A stretch of DNA of 32,022 bases from Bacillales bacterium (lineage in GTDB: Bacteria; Bacillota; Bacilli; Bacillales; DASSOY01). Where the stretch lies: assembly GCA_035700025.1 (NCBI GenBank), contig DASSOY010000078.1, positions 1-32,022 of the forward strand. The letters are read 5' to 3'. Numbering within the stretch: the first letter of the stretch is position 1; each line of letters begins with the position of its first letter. A program made the translations under genes and the position numbers. This document shows, piece by piece, positions 5,902 to 15,367 of the stretch. The notes under the pieces were generated by a model. That model was not told where the DNA came from. It worked only from the letters and a program-made list of their open reading frames with translations, and made no database searches.

Positions 5902-8900
5902 TTAGGCCGTTTGTTTTTGTGATTCGTTCAAATCCGCTAACGCCTCTTTCAATCGCGTCAACTGCGCCGAAACATCCTTTCCGCGTCCTTTCAAAACGAG
6001 TTTGATCTTGTTTCCTTCCGTTCCGAGACTGACGGCGTCCTTCATCCGGCTGACTGAGTCCGCCAGCCCAACACGGTTAAGCCCGGCGCTCGCCGTTTCC
6101 GAGAAAAGCACCGAAAAACTCATTTTCGATTGCTTGATTGCCTCAATGCCGAGTTCGCCCGCCAATGCTTTGACACGCGCCACTGTGAACAACCGGCCAA
6201 CTTCTTCGGGAAAGTCGCCGAACCTGTCGATCATTTCGTCCTCAAGGTCAAGCACTTCCTGGAGTGAATCAATATTCCGGAAACGTTTGTACATCTCGAT
6301 TTTTTGTCCGGGATCGTTGATGTAATCGTCAGGAATGTAGGCATCCGCCTCAATTTCCATTTCGACTTGCGGTTTATTCGCATTTACGGTCACGCCGCGT
6401 TTCGACGCGATCGCGTCCTCAAGCATTTGTGAATACAAATCGAACCCGACCGAGTCAATGAATCCGTGCTGTTCGGCCCCGAGCAAATTTCCGGTTCCGC
6501 GAATCGACAAGTCCCGCATGGCGATTTTAAAACCGGAGCCGAGTTCGGTAAACTCCTTGATCGCCTGCAACCGTTTTTCCGACACTTCATTGAGTACTTT
6601 ATCGCGCTGATACGTCAAGTAGGCATAGGCAACCCGATTCGATCTCCCGACACGCCCGCGCAATTGATACAGCTGGGAAAGCCCCATCTTGTCTGCATCA
6701 TGCACGATCAACGTATTTACGTTCGGAATGTCAACTCCTGTTTCAATAATCGTCGTTGAAACGAGCACGTCGTATTGGCCGTCAAGAAAATCGAACATGA
6801 CGGTCTCCAATTCATTTTCTTTCATTTGCCCATGCGCGAACGCCACTCTCGCATCCGGAACAAGCGCGGCGATTTCCTCGGCTTTCCTTTGGATGCTGTC
6901 GACTCGGTTATACAAGAAGTACACTTGACCTTCCCGCGCCAGCTCACGTTCAATCGCTTCCCTCACCAGCATCCCGTTATATTCAGCCACATACGTCTGC
7001 ACTGGAAAGCGATTTTCCGGCGGCGTTTCAATGACTGACAAATCTCGGACACCGAGCATCGACATATGGAGCGTGCGCGGAATCGGCGTGGCCGTCAAGG
7101 TCAATACATCGACGTTCGCTTTCCACTTTTTGATTTTTTCTTTATGAGTGACCCCGAAACGCTGCTCTTCATCGACGACGAGCAATCCTAGATCATGGAA
7201 CGCGACGTCTTTGGACAACAGCCGGTGGGTCCCGATGACGAGATCGACGGTTCCGTTTTTCAAACCTTTCAACGTTTCTTTCTGTTGTTTTTTCGTACGA
7301 AACCGACTCAACAACCCGATATTTATCGGATATTCGGCAAACCTTTCGCTGATCGTTTCAAAATGCTGTTGCGCCAAAATTGTCGTCGGCACAAGAAACG
7401 CAACCTGTTTTCCGTCGACGATTGCTTTGAATGCCGCCCGAATCGCCACTTCCGTTTTCCCGTAACCGACATCCCCACACAGCAACCGATCCATCGGCCG
7501 CTCGCTTTCCATGTCTTGTTTAATTTCTTCGATCGCCCGCAACTGGTCGGCCGTTTCCTGGTACGGAAATGCGACTTCAAATTCTCTCTGTTCGAGCCCG
7601 TCCTTCGCGAAGGCATGTCCCTTGCTCGCCTGACGTTTTGCATACAATTCGATGAGATCGTCGGCGATGTCTTGGACCGAGGACTGGACGCGTTTCTTTA
7701 CGCGCTTCCATTCGTTTCCGCCCAGCTTGTAAACTTTCGGGTCCTTTTCTTCGGAACCGATGAATTTTTGCACCTGATCGATTTGTTCCACCGGCACATA
7801 AAGCTTGTCGTTGCCGGCATAGCTTAAATGCAAATAATCCTTGTGCGTGCCGTTCACTTCTATCGTCTTGATCCCGAGATACTTTCCGATCCCGTGATTG
7901 ATATGAACGACATGGTCCCCGACCTTTAACTCCGAATAACTTTTGATTCGCTCCGCGTTGGATAGTTTTTGCCGTTTGCGCGTTTTCTTAACTTTCTTCG
8001 TAAATACTTCGTGCTCCGTAATGACGGCAAGCTTTGCGAGAGGCAGTTCAAACCCTCCGCTGACATCGCCGAGAATGATTTGCGTACTTTTCTGAATGGT
8101 TGTTCCATCTGCGATGTCGGCCTGCATCTGATAGTCGGCGAGCACATCTTCCAGCTTTTTCGCTCGTTTTTCGTTAACGGCGAGAAACACAACCGCATAA
8201 TCGGATTTTCGCCAGCGCTCGACTTCATTTTTTAACACATGCATTTGACCGTGGAAATTTTGCATCGCTCGGCAAGTGACATTGACGATGTTATCGGGCT
8301 GAGTATGTGCAATATGACGCAAAAACAAGGAAAAATATAATTTCGGCAACGGCTCGGAAAGCGTTTCCGTATCATGAGAGACTTCGATCTTCGAAGGCAT
8401 TTCTCCTTGTTCTGTTAACGTCGCCCGCCATTCCGCTTCTTCTTTGTCGAGATGTTCAGCCGTTTCTCGGACGCGGCTGATTTCATCGAACGCGATCACG
8501 GCGTCACCGCCCGCGTAATCTAATAAACTTGCCGGCTGCTCGTAATACAAGGACATGTATTTGTAAGCCCCTCGCAGCGGCTGATGTTCCCGCAGTTGCT
8601 CGATTTCATGCGAAACCGATTCGGAAAGTTTCTCTTTGACGTCTTTTTTTCGCACTCGTGTAAGCGTATCCGACAACTGATGTTCTAAGTGTTCCGCCCC
8701 GCGTTCATAGTGTTTCGGGTAAAGGATGATTTCTGCGGCGGGACCGATCGTTAAAGATGGAATCTTATCGGCCGATCGTTGGCTTTCCACGTCGAAATAA
8801 CGTATAGAATCGACTTCCGATCCATATAGCTCAATGCGTACTGGATGCGGTTCCGTCAACGGATAAATATCGATAATTCCGCCCCGCACGCTGAATTCAC

Positions 8901-9414
8901 CTGGTGAAGCCACCTGTGTCTCTCGTTCGTAGCCTCCGGCAATCAACGTACTTATGAACTCATCGAGATCAATTTCCCCGCCCATTTCTACGTGCACACG
9001 GCTTTTTTGCCACAAAGCCTTCGGCGGCAACATTCTTCGCAACCCGGCGACCGGTATTACGACGACTTTCTTTTCCTGTTCCGTCAAAACATTCAATACT
9101 TCTAGCCGCTGGGCCCTTAACTCGGGGCTGGCAGCGGCTATTTCGGAAGAAATCAGCTCATTTACGGGATACAGATAAACATCTTTCTCGTCCAGAAATT
9201 CGGACAAGTCCTCGTAAACTTTTTGCGCTTGGTATAAATTATGGGTAACGACCAGCAACGGCCGCTTGATTTTTTCATAGATTGCTGCAAGGAACAGCGT
9301 GCGTGCGGATTGGGAGAGCCCCGCAACGAGCTGCTCACGAAGTCCTCCATTCAGCCCTTCAACGACGGAAGCACATTCGCCGCCGTCTTCAAATCGTTGT
9401 CGCAATCCCAACAA
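5902..9414 (-). CDS. mfd: Transcription-repair coupling factor Mfd
   Basis: The 1170-residue translocase removes RNA polymerase stalled at lesions and recruits UvrA. Domains in order: a UvrB-homology N-terminal module (THNLYQAQKV, YPVNELISSE); the RNA-polymerase-interacting CarD-like domain (about residue 500, VGDHVVHINHGIGKYLGI); RecG-like helicase lobes with Walker A GDVGYGKT (about 645) and the DEEQRFG box (about 747); a QLRGRVGRS motif; and the C-terminal TRCF domain. A longer open frame begins at 9513, but I take TTG at 9414. GGGGAGG lies 7 nt upstream, and the protein then starts as in B. subtilis Mfd (1177 aa). It lies 29 bp after fin and is probably co-transcribed with it. Confidence 0.96.
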   Translation of the reverse strand: MLGLRQRFEDGGECASVVEGLNGGLREQLVAGLSQSARTLFLAAIYEKIKRPLLVVTHNLYQAQKVYEDLSEFLDEKDVYLYPVNELISSEIAAASPELRAQRLEVLNVLTEQEKKVVVIPVAGLRRMLPPKALWQKSRVHVEMGGEIDLDEFISTLIAGGYERETQVASPGEFSVRGGIIDIYPLTEPHPVRIELYGSEVDSIRYFDVESQRSADKIPSLTIGPAAEIILYPKHYERGAEHLEHQLSDTLTRVRKKDVKEKLSESVSHEIEQLREHQPLRGAYKYMSLYYEQPASLLDYAGGDAVIAFDEISRVRETAEHLDKEEAEWRATLTEQGEMPSKIEVSHDTETLSEPLPKLYFSLFLRHIAHTQPDNIVNVTCRAMQNFHGQMHVLKNEVERWRKSDYAVVFLAVNEKRAKKLEDVLADYQMQADIADGTTIQKSTQIILGDVSGGFELPLAKLAVITEHEVFTKKVKKTRKRQKLSNAERIKSYSELKVGDHVVHINHGIGKYLGIKTIEVNGTHKDYLHLSYAGNDKLYVPVEQIDQVQKFIGSEEKDPKVYKLGGNEWKRVKKRVQSSVQDIADDLIELYAKRQASKGHAFAKDGLEQREFEVAFPYQETADQLRAIEEIKQDMESERPMDRLLCGDVGYGKTEVAIRAAFKAIVDGKQVAFLVPTTILAQQHFETISERFAEYPINIGLLSRFRTKKQQKETLKGLKNGTVDLVIGTHRLLSKDVAFHDLGLLVVDEEQRFGVTHKEKIKKWKANVDVLTLTATPIPRTLHMSMLGVRDLSVIETPPENRFPVQTYVAEYNGMLVREAIERELAREGQVYFLYNRVDSIQRKAEEIAALVPDARVAFAHGQMKENELETVMFDFLDGQYDVLVSTTIIETGVDIPNVNTLIVHDADKMGLSQLYQLRGRVGRSNRVAYAYLTYQRDKVLNEVSEKRLQAIKEFTELGSGFKIAMRDLSIRGTGNLLGAEQHGFIDSVGFDLYSQMLEDAIASKRGVTVNANKPQVEMEIEADAYIPDDYINDPGQKIEMYKRFRNIDSLQEVLDLEDEMIDRFGDFPEEVGRLFTVARVKALAGELGIEAIKQSKMSFSVLFSETASAGLNRVGLADSVSRMKDAVSLGTEGNKIKLVLKGRGKDVSAQLTRLKEALADLNESQKQTA

Positions 9415-9443
9415 GTCGATTCCTCCCCTCTGCCTCTGTCGAT

Positions 9444-9674
9444 CTATTGAATAAACGATTTCAATTGATGATAGTCCGGGTTTCTTTCCAATGCTTCTTG
9501 ACAGTCTTCGCACACCGTTTTCACCAATACTTCGCCGTTATCATTATAATGAATCATTTCGCGGCGTTCTTCCACTGTCAAATGATTGAACCCGAGTTGC
9601 TCTGCATGATAAAACTCGTTTTGCAGCTGTCCGATTTGCGTCCCGCAATACCGGCATTGATAAGTAATCGCCAT
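9444..9674 (-). CDS. fin: Anti-sigma-F factor Fin
   Basis: The 76-residue zinc-binding protein has two Cys pairs, CRYCG near the N-terminus and CEDC near residue 55, and the conserved stretch GFNHLTVEERREMIHYNDNG. Fin (YabK) inhibits SigF in the forespore after engulfment and helps the switch to SigG. The ATG at 9674 is preferred to an upstream in-frame start because AAGGAGG precedes it and the length equals that of B. subtilis Fin. A consensus forespore promoter sits just upstream, and mfd follows. Confidence 0.95.
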   Translation of the reverse strand: MAITYQCRYCGTQIGQLQNEFYHAEQLGFNHLTVEERREMIHYNDNGEVLVKTVCEDCQEALERNPDYHQLKSFIQ

Positions 9675-9706
9675 CCGAAAAACCCTCCTTAATGCCATCT
9701 TATGCC

Positions 9707-9737
9707 TAGTATGGGCACTAAGGAATTTGTCTATTCA
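9707..9737 (-). promoter_or_regulatory. Forespore (SigG/SigF) promoter for fin
   Basis: On the minus strand TGAATA (9732-9737) and CATACTA (9707-9713) are spaced by 18 bp, an exact match to both SigG boxes. The -10 region read as GCCCATACTA also fits the SigF pattern GGNNANANTR with one mismatch. The -35 box includes the TGA stop codon of pth. Expression of fin by SigF then SigG is known in B. subtilis. Confidence 0.8.
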
Positions 9738-10295
9738 ACGATTAAATGTGTTCATGACTCGCTCAAACGGTTCGTCGATCCATTGCCGGCACGCTTGCGC
9801 CGCGCGTTCAACGGCATCGGCCGCCGCCTCGCGTTCCGCTTTCGGAAACGGCTTGAGCACGTAATCCATCACCATCGTTCTTTCTCCCGGATGACCGATG
9901 CCGATGCGAATTCTTTTAAATTGCTTCGTGCCGAGATGAGAAATCACCGACTTCATTCCATTATGTCCCCCCGCACCGCCATGCGGACGAAGCCGGATTT
10001 TCCCCGGCGGCAAATCAAGATCGTCGTAAATCACAACGATCTCCTCAGGACTTCCGCCAAAGTAATCGAGAAATGCTCTTACCGCTTCGCCGGATGCGTT
10101 CATGTACGTCAGCGGTTTGAGCAATACGGTTTTTTCTCCATTCACCTCGCCAATACCGAATTTCGCTTGGCATTTTTTTTTCTTTAACGGAAGCGACAAG
10201 TCCTTGGACAAACGATCGACGACCATGAATCCGACGTTGTGACGGGTTTTTTCGTATCGAAATCCGGGGTTTCCCAATCCAACGATCACTTTCAA
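9735..10295 (-). CDS. pth: Peptidyl-tRNA hydrolase (SpoVC)
   Basis: This 186-residue enzyme cleaves peptidyl-tRNA released from stalled ribosomes. The family motifs are complete: GLGNPGFRYEKTRHNVGF with the catalytic His at residue 19 and Asn at 9, TYMNASG (Asn66), YDDLDLPPGKIRLR with the Asp near 91, and GGHNGMKS. The start codon is TTG, preceded by GGGTGAA; no ATG nearby fits the family N-terminus. It follows ctc, with a hairpin in the gap, as in the B. subtilis ctc-spoVC arrangement. A short KKKK run at 38-41 is unremarkable. Confidence 0.97.
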   Translation of the reverse strand: MKVIVGLGNPGFRYEKTRHNVGFMVVDRLSKDLSLPLKKKKCQAKFGIGEVNGEKTVLLKPLTYMNASGEAVRAFLDYFGGSPEEIVVIYDDLDLPPGKIRLRPHGGAGGHNGMKSVISHLGTKQFKRIRIGIGHPGERTMVMDYVLKPFPKAEREAAADAVERAAQACRQWIDEPFERVMNTFNR

Positions 10296-10345
10296 AGAAT
10301 TTCACCCTTTATCCATATGATTTCGCGAACGAGAACATTCAGAAG

Positions 10346-10370
10346 AGGCGTAACCTGAACGGTTACGCCT
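10346..10370 (-). terminator. Hairpin between ctc and pth (attenuator-like)
   Basis: A 10-bp perfect stem (10346-10355 with 10361-10370) with a 5-nt loop lies 20 bp past the ctc stop. The following minus-strand sequence is CTCTTCTG without a true U-run, so it is probably a weak or partial terminator. Confidence 0.45.
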
Positions 10371-10390
10371 AAGGTACAACCGAAATCTCG

Positions 10391-11035
10391 TTATTCTTCT
10401 TCGCCTTCCCCGTTCTCGCCGTCTTTTTCGGCATCGACAAGTTCCGGTTCGGTGATCTCCTCGTCTGTCGTATCCTCCGGCTCTTCCGCCTGCGGAGGCG
10501 TTACGGAAACGATCGTTTCCTCAACATCGTTCAAAATCTCATAATTTCCCGTTTTCGCGAGATCCTTGATGGAAAGCGAGTCGCCGATTTCGAGTTTCTC
10601 GATGTTCACTTCAATCGCTTCCGGAATATCGGCGGGCAACGCTCTCACCGTAATTTCATGGAGCAAATGCTGGACGACCCCGCCTTCTTTCTGTCCCGCC
10701 GACTCGCCGACCAAATGAACGTTCACGTCGGCATCCACTTCGCTGGACATGTCCACCTTGTAAAAATCAGCATGCAACAATTCGTCTTTAATCGTATCCG
10801 TCTGATATTCGTGCAACATGACCGGGTAATCTTCCCCGTCGATTTTCATCGTGATGACGCCGTTCCTTCCCGCTTTACGGATCACTTTGATGAAATCACT
10901 GCCGTCGATAAAAATCGCTCGGCTGTCCACGCCGTTTCCATAAAGCACAGCCGGTATGTTTCCCGTCCGGCGAAGACCTTTCGTATTCGATTTCGATAAA
11001 TCCTCTCTCGATTGAGCCTGTAACACAATTGCCAT
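10391..11035 (-). CDS. ctc: Ribosomal protein bL25, long Ctc form
   Basis: The 214-residue product has an N-terminal L25 5S-rRNA-binding domain (about 1-90, with LRRTGNIPAVLYGNG and LHADFYKVDMSSEVD), a C-terminal TL5/Ctc domain, and a long acidic tail (EEPEDTTDEEITEPE onward). The ATG at 11035 follows GGAAGGTGA; an in-frame start further upstream adds 27 residues without family support. In B. subtilis ctc is a classic SigB stress gene. Here the 40-bp gap to prs has a GTTTGA but no GGGTAT-like -10, so SigB control is not evident. Confidence 0.95.
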   Translation of the reverse strand: MAIVLQAQSREDLSKSNTKGLRRTGNIPAVLYGNGVDSRAIFIDGSDFIKVIRKAGRNGVITMKIDGEDYPVMLHEYQTDTIKDELLHADFYKVDMSSEVDADVNVHLVGESAGQKEGGVVQHLLHEITVRALPADIPEAIEVNIEKLEIGDSLSIKDLAKTGNYEILNDVEETIVSVTPPQAEEPEDTTDEEITEPELVDAEKDGENGEGEEE

Positions 11036-11075
11036 TAGAATCACCTTCCTAAAAGGATTGTCAATGCTTGTGTAG

Positions 11076-12026
11076 TCAGTCAAACAATTTCGATACGGAC
11101 AATTTCTCATGAACACGGATGATCGCTTCCGCCAACAACGGAGCGACGGAAAGTTGTGTCACTCGATCGAACCACTTTTCCTCCGGCAATGGAATCGTAT
11201 TCGTAATGACCAGCTCTTTAATCTCCGAATTTTGAATCCGCTCGACCGCCGGTCCGGACAACACTGGATGCGTGCAGCAAGCATACACTTCTTTTGCGCC
11301 ATTTTCAACCAGGGCATTCGCAGCAAGGGTGATCGTTCCCGCCGTATCGATGATATCATCGATGATTATGGCCGTCTTTCCTTCAATGTTGCCGACGATG
11401 TTCATCACTTCGGCGACATTCGGTTTCGGCCGGCGTTTATCAATGATCGCGATCGGCGTTTTCAAGCGCTCCGCCAATTTTCGGGCACGCGTGACCCCGC
11501 CATGATCAGGCGATACGACAACGATGTCTTGCAATTCTTTTTGAAGAAAATAATCACCCAAAATCGGCACACCGAGGAGTTGATCGACCGGAATGTCAAA
11601 GAACCCTTGAATTTGCGGTGCATGGAGGTCCATGGTTATGACGCGCGTAGCTCCTGCCGTTTCGAGAAGGTTCGCGACCAGCTTTGCCGTTATCGGTTCG
11701 CGGGCACGCGCCTTCCGGTCTTGGCGGGCGAAACCGTAATAAGGCATTACGACATTGATCGTGCGAGCCGATGCGCGTTTCAAAGCATCAATCATGATTA
11801 ACAATTCCATGAGATGTTCGTTGCCCGGATCGCTCGTGGATTGAATGACGTAAACGTCACATCCCCGGACGCTTTCTTCAATGTTGATCTGAATTTCACC
11901 GTCGCTGAATCGAGTCACTGAACTTTTTCCCATATTCACGCCGATCTCGTTCACGATTTCTTCGGACAGCGCCCGGTTCGAATTTAAGGTGAAGACTTTT
12001 AAATCCGGGTCCAAGTAGTTGGCCAT
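11076..12026 (-). CDS. prs: Ribose-phosphate pyrophosphokinase (PRPP synthetase)
   Basis: The 316-residue class I enzyme makes PRPP from ribose-5-phosphate and ATP, feeding nucleotide, His and Trp synthesis. Motifs seen: the flexible loop region [20 protein letters not shown], the ribose-5-phosphate/PRPP loop DDIIDTAGT near residue 220, and [19 protein letters not shown]. It starts 2 nt after the glmU stop, so the two are one transcription unit, as in B. subtilis glmU-prs. Confidence 0.98.
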   Translation of the reverse strand: MANYLDPDLKVFTLNSNRALSEEIVNEIGVNMGKSSVTRFSDGEIQINIEESVRGCDVYVIQSTSDPGNEHLMELLIMIDALKRASARTINVVMPYYGFARQDRKARAREPITAKLVANLLETAGATRVITMDLHAPQIQGFFDIPVDQLLGVPILGDYFLQKELQDIVVVSPDHGGVTRARKLAERLKTPIAIIDKRRPKPNVAEVMNIVGNIEGKTAIIIDDIIDTAGTITLAANALVENGAKEVYACCTHPVLSGPAVERIQNSEIKELVITNTIPLPEEKWFDRVTQLSVAPLLAEAIIRVHEKLSVSKLFD

Positions 12027-12028
12027 GG

Positions 12029-13411
12029 TTACAACCCTTTCCGTTGATTTAGTTTATGTCGGTAGTTCTCTTTCGTCGTTTGCCTGGAACGAGCAATGGC
12101 CAGCGCTTCTTCTGGAACAAAATCGGTAATGGTCGATCCCGCCGCGACAAACGCATTTTTCTCAACGGTCACCGGAGCCACCAAATTCACGTTGCATCCA
12201 ACGAATGCGCCGTCCCCGACCTTCGTCAAATGTTTATTATGGCCGTCATAATTGACCGTAATCGCTCCGCAACTGAAATTGACGTTCTTTCCGATTTCCG
12301 CATCGCCGAGATAGCCGAGATGGGAAGCTTTCGATCCTTGGCCGATTTTCGACTTTTTCACTTCCACGAAATTTCCGATCTTCACTTCATCCCCGATGAG
12401 CGATTGCGGTCGAATATGGGCAAACGGTCCAATTTTCACGCGGCTGCCGATCGAACTGTCATGAACAACGGACTGCTTAACGACGCTGCTGTCGCCGATT
12501 TCAACGTCTTTTAACTCGCTTTGCGGTCCAATCTCACATTCATTTCCGACCTTCGTGTTTCCTTTGAGAACCGTTCCCGGATATATGACCGTATCCGCGC
12601 CGATTGTTACCTCTGCGTCGATATAAGTATTTTCCGGATCGATGAGCGTAACGCCGTTTCGCATGTGACCTTCATTCGTCCGCCTGCGCATGATCCGCTC
12701 AACCGCTGAAAGTTGAACCCGATCATTCACGCCAAGTGTTTCCGCTGCATCCGCAGTCGCAAAAGCCCGCACCGATTTCCCTTCCTTTCGCAGGATCTCA
12801 ATGCAGTCGGGCAAATAATACTCGCCTTGTGCGTTATTATTACCCACCTGTTTCAATGATTTAAACAACTCGTGATTATGAAAACAATAAATGCCGGTAT
12901 TAATTTCCTGAATACGCTTTTCCTGTTCAGAAGCATCTTTTTCCTCGACCACACGCTCCACAGATCCGTCTTCAGCTCGTATGACGCGGCCGTATCCGAA
13001 CGGATCGTCTGTGATCGCTGTAAGAATCGTCGCAGCGTTTTCCGCATTTTCGTGATGCTCGATCAATGCGGCAATCGTTTCACTCGTTATCAACGGAGTG
13101 TCCCCGTATAATACGACGGTCGTTCCCTCTTCATTGCCGAGCAAAGGTTCCGCTTGCATGACGGCATGCGCCGTGCCGAGCTGCTCTTCTTGCAGGACGT
13201 ATTCGGAACATTCGCCAAGCTCTTCCCGAACCGCTTCGGCGCCGTTACCAACTACGGTTACGACGCGATCCACCCCGGAATGGCGAGCCTGTTCGACAAC
13301 GTGACGGACCATCGGTTTCCCGCAAACGGGATGAAGCACTTTATACAGTTTCGACTTCATCCGCGTACCTTGCCCCGCAGCAAGAATTACTGCGTATCGA
13401 TTTTGTGCCAT
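12029..13411 (-). CDS. glmU: Bifunctional UDP-GlcNAc pyrophosphorylase / GlcN-1-P acetyltransferase
   Basis: The 460-residue enzyme makes UDP-GlcNAc for peptidoglycan and teichoic acids. The N-terminal uridylyltransferase half (1-230) has [11 protein letters not shown] and LYGDTPLIT. The C-terminal half is a left-handed beta helix of hexapeptide repeats (about 250-440) carrying the acetyltransferase site ([29 protein letters not shown]). The ATG at 13411 has GGAGG 6 nt upstream; a longer frame from 13441 lacks such support. A SigA promoter lies 35-63 bp upstream, isolated from spoVG by a terminator. Confidence 0.98.
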   Translation of the reverse strand: MAQNRYAVILAAGQGTRMKSKLYKVLHPVCGKPMVRHVVEQARHSGVDRVVTVVGNGAEAVREELGECSEYVLQEEQLGTAHAVMQAEPLLGNEEGTTVVLYGDTPLITSETIAALIEHHENAENAATILTAITDDPFGYGRVIRAEDGSVERVVEEKDASEQEKRIQEINTGIYCFHNHELFKSLKQVGNNNAQGEYYLPDCIEILRKEGKSVRAFATADAAETLGVNDRVQLSAVERIMRRRTNEGHMRNGVTLIDPENTYIDAEVTIGADTVIYPGTVLKGNTKVGNECEIGPQSELKDVEIGDSSVVKQSVVHDSSIGSRVKIGPFAHIRPQSLIGDEVKIGNFVEVKKSKIGQGSKASHLGYLGDAEIGKNVNFSCGAITVNYDGHNKHLTKVGDGAFVGCNVNLVAPVTVEKNAFVAAGSTITDFVPEEALAIARSRQTTKENYRHKLNQRKGL

Positions 13412-13445
13412 TCTATTCCTCCGCATCTCGCTTTTTCCCATAACG

Positions 13446-13474
13446 AATATATCTTAAATGGTATCATATTTCAA
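13446..13474 (-). promoter_or_regulatory. SigA-type promoter for glmU-prs
   Basis: On the minus strand TTGAAA (13469-13474) and TATATT (13446-13451) are spaced by 17 bp, between the spoVG terminator and the glmU start. Confidence 0.65.
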
Positions 13475-13527
13475 GAATGGCGCCGTTTCCAACAGATTCC
13501 CTTCCATCGACAACCGGCAGGGTGCAC

Positions 13528-13562
13528 AAAAAAGAACCCGGCTTTTTCCAACCGGGTTCTTT
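13528..13562 (-). terminator. Intrinsic terminator of spoVG
   Basis: An 11-bp perfect stem (13531-13541 with 13552-13562), a 10-nt loop and a U6 run on the minus strand lie 3 nt after the spoVG stop. Confidence 0.9.
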
Positions 13563-13565
13563 CCG

Positions 13566-13856
13566 TCAAGATGCGCCAGCTTCTTCGAACGATTCTTCCT
13601 CCTGACTGGCACGTTCATACTCTTCCAACACCGAAGTTTGTATTTTCTCTCTCGTGTTCGATGTTATCGGATGAGCAATATCCCTAAACTCTCCGTCGGG
13701 AGTTCGCTTGCTCGGCATCGCCACGAACAAGCCATTGTTTCCGTCGATGACACGAATGTCATGTACCACAAACTCCTCGTCAATGGTAATGGAAGCGATC
13801 GCCTTCATTCGGCCATCCGTGTTGACCCGACGCAATCTTACGTCAGTGATTTCCAT
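13566..13856 (-). CDS. spoVG: Septation/regulatory protein SpoVG
   Basis: The 96-residue product is nearly identical in pattern to B. subtilis SpoVG ([47 protein letters not shown] at the C-terminus). SpoVG binds nucleic acid and affects septation timing, and in pathogens virulence regulation. Of two adjacent ATG codons the second is used (family N-terminus). AAGGTGG lies upstream. The gene stands alone between two terminators, consistent with its own stationary-phase promoter. Confidence 0.97.
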   Translation of the reverse strand: MEITDVRLRRVNTDGRMKAIASITIDEEFVVHDIRVIDGNNGLFVAMPSKRTPDGEFRDIAHPITSNTREKIQTSVLEEYERASQEEESFEEAGAS

Positions 13857-13920
13857 CATTTGACACCACCTTTTAACAAGCTCTATCTCCGGGACTACTA
13901 CAATCTTCCACATAAAACGC

Positions 13921-13959
13921 AAGATTCCTTCCTATAAAATAAAAAAATTTAAAATTTTT
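13921..13959 (-). promoter_or_regulatory. Candidate spoVG promoter region (AT-rich box with SigH-like -10)
   Basis: A 26-bp run of nearly pure A/T (13934-13959) precedes AAGGAAT (13924-13930, minus strand), which fits the SigH -10 pattern RNNGAAT. No good SigH -35 (AGGAWWW) is found at the right distance. An AT-rich box next to a SigH promoter is known at B. subtilis spoVG, where AbrB binds. Confidence 0.3.
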
Positions 13960-14011
13960 CAGGAAAACCCTCAAAAAAGAAACTTGCTCTCTCTGACACC
14001 GGTTTTAACTG

Positions 14012-14028
14012 ACGATCAACTTGATCGT
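14012..14028. repeat. 17-bp perfect inverted repeat between ridA and spoVG
   Basis: ACGATCAA-C-TTGATCGT has 8-bp arms around one central base. It lies between the ridA terminator and the spoVG leader, about 55 bp upstream of the AT box. It could be an operator or a small RNA hairpin. Confidence 0.5.
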
Positions 14029-14054
14029 ATTCGAGAGGTCGAATCCAAACAACG

Positions 14055-14079
14055 AAAAAAAAACTGCCTTATGGCAGCT
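14055..14079 (-). terminator. Intrinsic terminator of purR-ridA
   Basis: A 5-bp GC-rich stem (14064-14068 with 14073-14077) with a 4-nt loop is followed on the minus strand by U9. The stem begins immediately after the ridA stop codon. Confidence 0.75.
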
Positions 14080-14452
14080 AACCGACTTGCGCGACAACCT
14101 CGATTTCGATTTGCGCACCTTTGGGCAGTTTCGACACTTCGACGCAGGAGCGCGCAGGCTGATGATGTTTGAAATAACTTCCGTAAACCGCGTTCACTTC
14201 TTGAAAATCTTCCATGTTTTGCACGAACACCGTCGTTTTCACGACGGATTCCAGAGATGCGCCCGCAGCTTTGAGAACGGCTTGTAAATTTCGAAACACT
14301 TGATGGGTTTGCTCATGGATTCCGCCTTCAACCAACTTTCCTTCGGGAGTCAATGGAATTTGCCCCGAACTGTAAAACAAGTTTCCCGATACAATGCCTT
14401 GGGAATAAGGGCCGATCGCTTCGGGGGCTTCTGTCGTATGCACGCTCTTCAT
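14078..14452 (-). CDS. ridA: RidA family enamine/imine deaminase (YabJ)
   Basis: The 124-residue YjgF/YER057c/UK114 protein hydrolyses reactive enamine/imine intermediates such as 2-aminoacrylate. Signature stretches: [37 protein letters not shown], and [19 protein letters not shown], which includes the substrate-binding Arg. Its ATG overlaps the purR TGA (ATGA), as in B. subtilis purR-yabJ, where it was reported to be needed for purine repression. Confidence 0.96.
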   Translation of the reverse strand: MKSVHTTEAPEAIGPYSQGIVSGNLFYSSGQIPLTPEGKLVEGGIHEQTHQVFRNLQAVLKAAGASLESVVKTTVFVQNMEDFQEVNAVYGSYFKHHQPARSCVEVSKLPKGAQIEIEVVAQVG

Positions 14453-15300
14453 TGCGCTTCATCTCCTTGTTCTCGTTCAAAAGTTTGTTCGAAAAAACTT
14501 CCCTTTTCCATCCGAACCGTTTGACTCTCCTCGTCGAAATCGGCAAAACGCAGCAATGACAAGTAATTCTCTACGAGCCGTTGGCTCACTTCCTTCGTTT
14601 CAACAAAGACGCCAACACCGGCAAGCGATGCATCGAATTCCTCGAGCAAATTGATCATGCCGCGGATCGTGCCCCCGGCCTTCATGAAATCGTCGATGAT
14701 CAGCACGTTTGATCCGGCCGGCAAACTTCTTCGCGCAAGCGCCATCGATTGAATGCGTCTCGTTGAACCGGATACGTAATTGATGCTAACCGTGGAACCT
14801 TCGGTGACGCGTCCGGCGCGCCGCACGATGACAACGGGCACGCCGAGTTGGGATGCGGTAGCATAGGCAAGCGGAATGCCTTTCGTTTCCATTGTCATCA
14901 CAATATCCACATTTTCGTCGGCATAGGCAGAAGCAAACAGCCTTCCGATTTCATTGACGTAGCGCGGGGATCCAAGCAAATCGGTCATATACAAATACCC
15001 TCCGGGCAGCCAGCGATCCGATTTTTCAAGCTGGTTTCGAAGCTTTTCCACGGTTTCTGCTGCTTCCCCTACGTCTGTCCTCGGTATGTATTTCACGCCG
15101 CCTGCGGCGCCGGGAACGGTCACGAGCTCGCCCGCTTTTTGCGTTTCGAAACTTTCCTTCACGATGTCAAGATCCTCGCTGATCGAAGATTTCGCCGCCT
15201 GATAACGATCGGAAAAATAAGTCAACGAGATGAGTTCATGCGGATGGTTGAGCAAATACCGCGTCATATCGACCAGTCTGCCGCTTCGCTTTAACTTCAT
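14449..15300 (-). CDS. purR: Purine operon repressor PurR
   Basis: The 283-residue Gram-positive PurR has an N-terminal winged helix ([20 protein letters not shown] to about residue 75, with [11 protein letters not shown]) and a phosphoribosyltransferase-like domain with the PRPP-binding loop [13 protein letters not shown] (about 200). PRPP binding releases it from PurBox DNA. The start is placed at the ATG at 15300 by family N-terminus; the SD (GGGGG) is far and not strong. A SigA promoter lies 38-67 bp upstream. A minus-strand stretch similar to half a PurBox (CGAATAAT-like, around 15321-15328) follows the -10, so autoregulation is possible but weakly supported. Confidence 0.96.
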   Translation of the reverse strand: MKLKRSGRLVDMTRYLLNHPHELISLTYFSDRYQAAKSSISEDLDIVKESFETQKAGELVTVPGAAGGVKYIPRTDVGEAAETVEKLRNQLEKSDRWLPGGYLYMTDLLGSPRYVNEIGRLFASAYADENVDIVMTMETKGIPLAYATASQLGVPVVIVRRAGRVTEGSTVSINYVSGSTRRIQSMALARRSLPAGSNVLIIDDFMKAGGTIRGMINLLEEFDASLAGVGVFVETKEVSQRLVENYLSLLRFADFDEESQTVRMEKGSFFEQTFEREQGDEAQ

Positions 15301-15337
15301 GCCCGAATTTACCCCCAAAAACGAATAATCTAAGGTG

Positions 15338-15367
15338 ACTATACCACTTTTGTACGGGTTTTCTCAA
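15338..15367 (-). promoter_or_regulatory. SigA-type promoter for purR-ridA
   Basis: On the minus strand TTGAGA (15362-15367) and TATAGT (15338-15343) are spaced by 18 bp. The -35 box overlaps the end of ispE. Confidence 0.6.

Noticed and set aside
7195..7827. 210-residue plus-strand open frame inside mfd
   Set aside because: It is a shadow of the helicase domain of mfd caused by GC bias; no protein motifs.
11109..11801. 230-residue plus-strand open frame inside prs
   Set aside because: It is antisense to prs, which has all family motifs; composition is not protein-like.
13154..13687. 177-residue plus-strand open frame across glmU and spoVG
   Set aside because: It crosses two real genes and a terminator on the other strand.
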